Assembly: GCA_001683735.1 (NCBI GenBank)
Contig: LUGG01000022.1
Span: 124,001 to 188,000, forward strand
Length of the DNA: 64,000 bases
Direction of reading: 5' to 3'
Source: Grifola frondosa
Lineage: Eukaryota > Basidiomycota > Agaricomycetes > Polyporales > Grifolaceae
Below, one piece after another: positions 62,051 through 64,000 of the stretch. Numbering within the stretch: position 1 is the stretch's first letter; every line of letters starts with the position of its first letter. Made by a program: the position numbers and the translations under genes. Below the pieces are notes generated by a model that saw nothing but the letters and a program-made list of their open reading frames with translations, did not search any database and was not told where the DNA came from.

Positions 62051-64000
62051 ATGATCCCCGACAATCACTGTAGGGCGTTTCACTCCCTGGCAACTTGTCG
62101 TGAGTACGTTGACAGGTGTTTATGCGGTCCGCAACCTAGACAAGATTCTTGGTCTTGGATGTGAGTATATGCGTTTGTATACCATTCGTGCATCGTTGAC
62201 AATGCATGTTTTCAGCACCTGAACCTCTGGCAAACTTGGCAAGCCTCCATGAACTCTTCTTTTAACATTTGCGAAGAATTGACATATGCTATAGTATTCT
62301 CAGACATACTACCGCGCCACATGGATCACCACGGGACTTGATGCTGGTTTTGCAACTGCAATGTCAATACGTCCCAAGTGGCTGAAAGATATATGTTCTA
62401 TTTTATTTTCAGTATATTATATAGTATATGCAAACGAAGGCGACGAGAAGGTAGAATCACGTTTCTTCTCCTTTCTGCAACTCACACATTCTCTTAGCTT
62501 CGAAGGTTTCGTGCTGTTCCTACAGTCGAGATGCTTCGTACAACATGGGAGAAGACCAGCAACCGTTATGTCAGTACCACTAATGACCATCATTCATTCA
62601 TCTGACACTATAAAACTAGATACGCATGTTGACACACTTCCCGCCCATTACGATTCGTCGCAAGATCCTTATTTCTCGACCTAATGATTCAACATATCAA
62701 CGACCTATCCTGGCTTGGCTGTTCTTCGCGCCACCGGAACATCATCTATGTCGGGCAACGGATCTGATTGTGGACTTTCCCGGAGGTGGCTTCGTTTCAA
62801 TGACACCAGAACACCACGAAGAGCGATTACGCATGTGGACTGTTCGCACCGGCAAACCAGTACTCTCTATTGAGTATGGAAAGGCACCAGAATGTGGGTT
62901 GCTGTTAGCTTAACATCACTGCTAATATTCATCAAATTTTTCCCAGATCCATATCCCTTTGCGATAGATGAGTGCTTCGACCTGTACAGAGTATTGGTCG
63001 AGTGCAGTGGCAAAATAATCGGGATGTCTGGCGCAAAACTCAATGTCATATTCACTGGCGACTCAGCGTTAGTCATTTCAATTCATCATCCATCAGACAT
63101 CGTTAACAGTTAACTCGTATCCTAGTGGTGCTCATATCGCGGTCTGCGTCATGATGAAGATTCTGGAGACTCAGCTGCATCTGCCTCACCCACGCGCGCT
63201 TGTGCTAAACTACCCGGCGCTCGACTTCAACTTCACGTCGTGGATGACTCCTTCCAATCTCCGCGTCCTGCAATACGAACAATCTACAGGGAACATCCCT
63301 AGTTTAGCCGAGCAGAAGGATCACTTTAGCCACATAAGTCCTCTCTCGATGGTCGGTGACCGCAAGGTCGTGCGGCGTCGCCGCAACAGTTGGCGCGAGG
63401 CTATTCGCATCATTGCTTCTCCTACGACAGAGATGCCACCACCTCTACGATACCGCCACACAACGTCATCTGTCGGAGTCATTAGGGATAGTCAGGGAAA
63501 TATCGTCGCTCACCGAGACGATTCTGCGAATACCTTTGATGAGGCTGGGGACATGGCTGATGTGGAGGACGCAGACATGAGTTCTATGAGAGAAGAGGAC
63601 AAGCCGATCGAAGCCAGGGTGCGGTTCAATCCGCAAGTGAGCCAGGCGACACCGGAGGCGGAGCATCAGGAGATCACTGGTATTACCGACGATTGCGGTG
63701 AGGAAACCCAAAAGGTGCAAGTGCCTCTCGGAACAAGATTGACGATGACCAGCCGTACTGGTTATTTTCAGGATCGCATAATATCTCCTAGCATGGTAGG
63801 TCTTTCGGCTATCTTTCGTTGCGTGATGATGCGTCACCGCATCCCGTGCATCTTTCCTCGATATGTCCTTAGGATGACGGATAGTCTTCGTCCACGTACG
63901 CATGCACGTTTGGCTCGGTTGCCCTTTTTTGGTTTATATATCATGATGCCAGATACCTATTGATGGCTAACATGTCTTCAACCCCACAGATGCGCGCGAT
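62051..64000 (+). CDS. Alpha/beta hydrolase, hormone-sensitive-lipase-like (partial, runs off the window)
   Basis: The catalytic core is visible: LIVDFPGGGFVSM is the HGG-type oxyanion-hole motif with Phe-Pro before the glycines. KPVLSIEYGKAPEYPYPFAI follows, then the nucleophile elbow GDSAGAHIA (spliced across an intron at about 63068-63126) and PRALVLNYPALDFNFTSW. N-terminal exons include WQLVVSTLTGVYAVRNLDK, a possible membrane-associated helix, and IRMLTHFPPI. After the core the sequence becomes low-complexity and acidic (FDEAGDMADVEDADMSSMRE), a long insertion before the expected C-terminal Asp-His part, which lies beyond the window. The proposed start at 62051 needs a one-base frame change around 62070-62085 to reach the conserved text, so it is provisional. 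Likely a lipid or small-ester hydrolase of fungal type. Confidence 0.78.

Noticed and set aside
61526..62064. Opposing open frames of 65-124 codons upstream of the hydrolase
   Set aside because: They mirror each other because of local palindromes and repeats, and none has protein-family features.

Overview
This window is nuclear DNA from a filamentous basidiomycete, most likely an Agaricomycete. The evidence is the gene density, the many 50-60 bp GT-AG introns that split most genes, single-copy eukaryotic housekeeping genes, and typical agaricomycete families (a DUF7330 protein, a CBM19-like secreted protein, a fused allantoicase-ureidoglycolate lyase). No prokaryotic operon, CRISPR array, virus or secondary-metabolite core enzyme was seen.

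Layout, left to right. 0-9.6 kb: 2-methylcitrate dehydratase (-), SNAPC3 (+), TFIIH subunit Tfb4 (+), a taspase-1-like threonine aspartase (-), and RNase H2 subunit B (+). 9.6-11.85 kb: a gene-poor stretch holding two non-autonomous terminal-inverted-repeat elements, each bounded by TA. 11.85-23.2 kb: a large disordered protein of unknown function (+), a two-module CBM19-like secreted protein (-), an unrecognised gene (-), an Mkk1/2-type MAP kinase kinase (+) and splicing factor Slu7 (-). 23.3-31.4 kb: an intron-containing tRNA-Leu(UAG), an unknown membrane protein (+), the CHD1 remodeller (-) and a small unknown ORF (+). 31.9-42.5 kb: a membrane-anchored aspartic protease (-), ATP sulfurylase (-), a DUF7330 protein (+) and Ero1 (-). 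43.3-54.2 kb: vigilin/Scp160 (-), the U2 snRNP protein SR140/U2SURP (+) and PP5 phosphatase (-). 54.6-64 kb: a secreted lytic-transglycosylase-like protein (-), MTR-1-P isomerase (-), the allantoicase-ureidoglycolate lyase fusion (-) and a partial alpha/beta hydrolase (+).

Most genes are unrelated housekeeping functions, so this is ordinary core genome and not a pathway cluster. Three genes touch RNA production (SNAPC3, Tfb4, CHD1), two touch splicing (Slu7, U2SURP) and two touch sulfur or methionine metabolism (ATP sulfurylase, Mri1), but they are not co-organised. Several pairs are head-to-head with 120-300 bp shared promoters.

A recurrent feature is that many conserved genes, above all between 2.4 and 23 kb, can only be read by allowing single-base gaps at short homopolymer runs. 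Most need one base added. This looks more like base-deletion error in the assembly than real gene decay, but it means exon coordinates in those genes are approximate. I did not find a convincing novel biological system. The best leads are the two TIR elements, the bifunctional purine-catabolic fusion, the secreted transglycosylase, and the unassigned genes at 11.85 kb, 17.8 kb and 23.7 kb.
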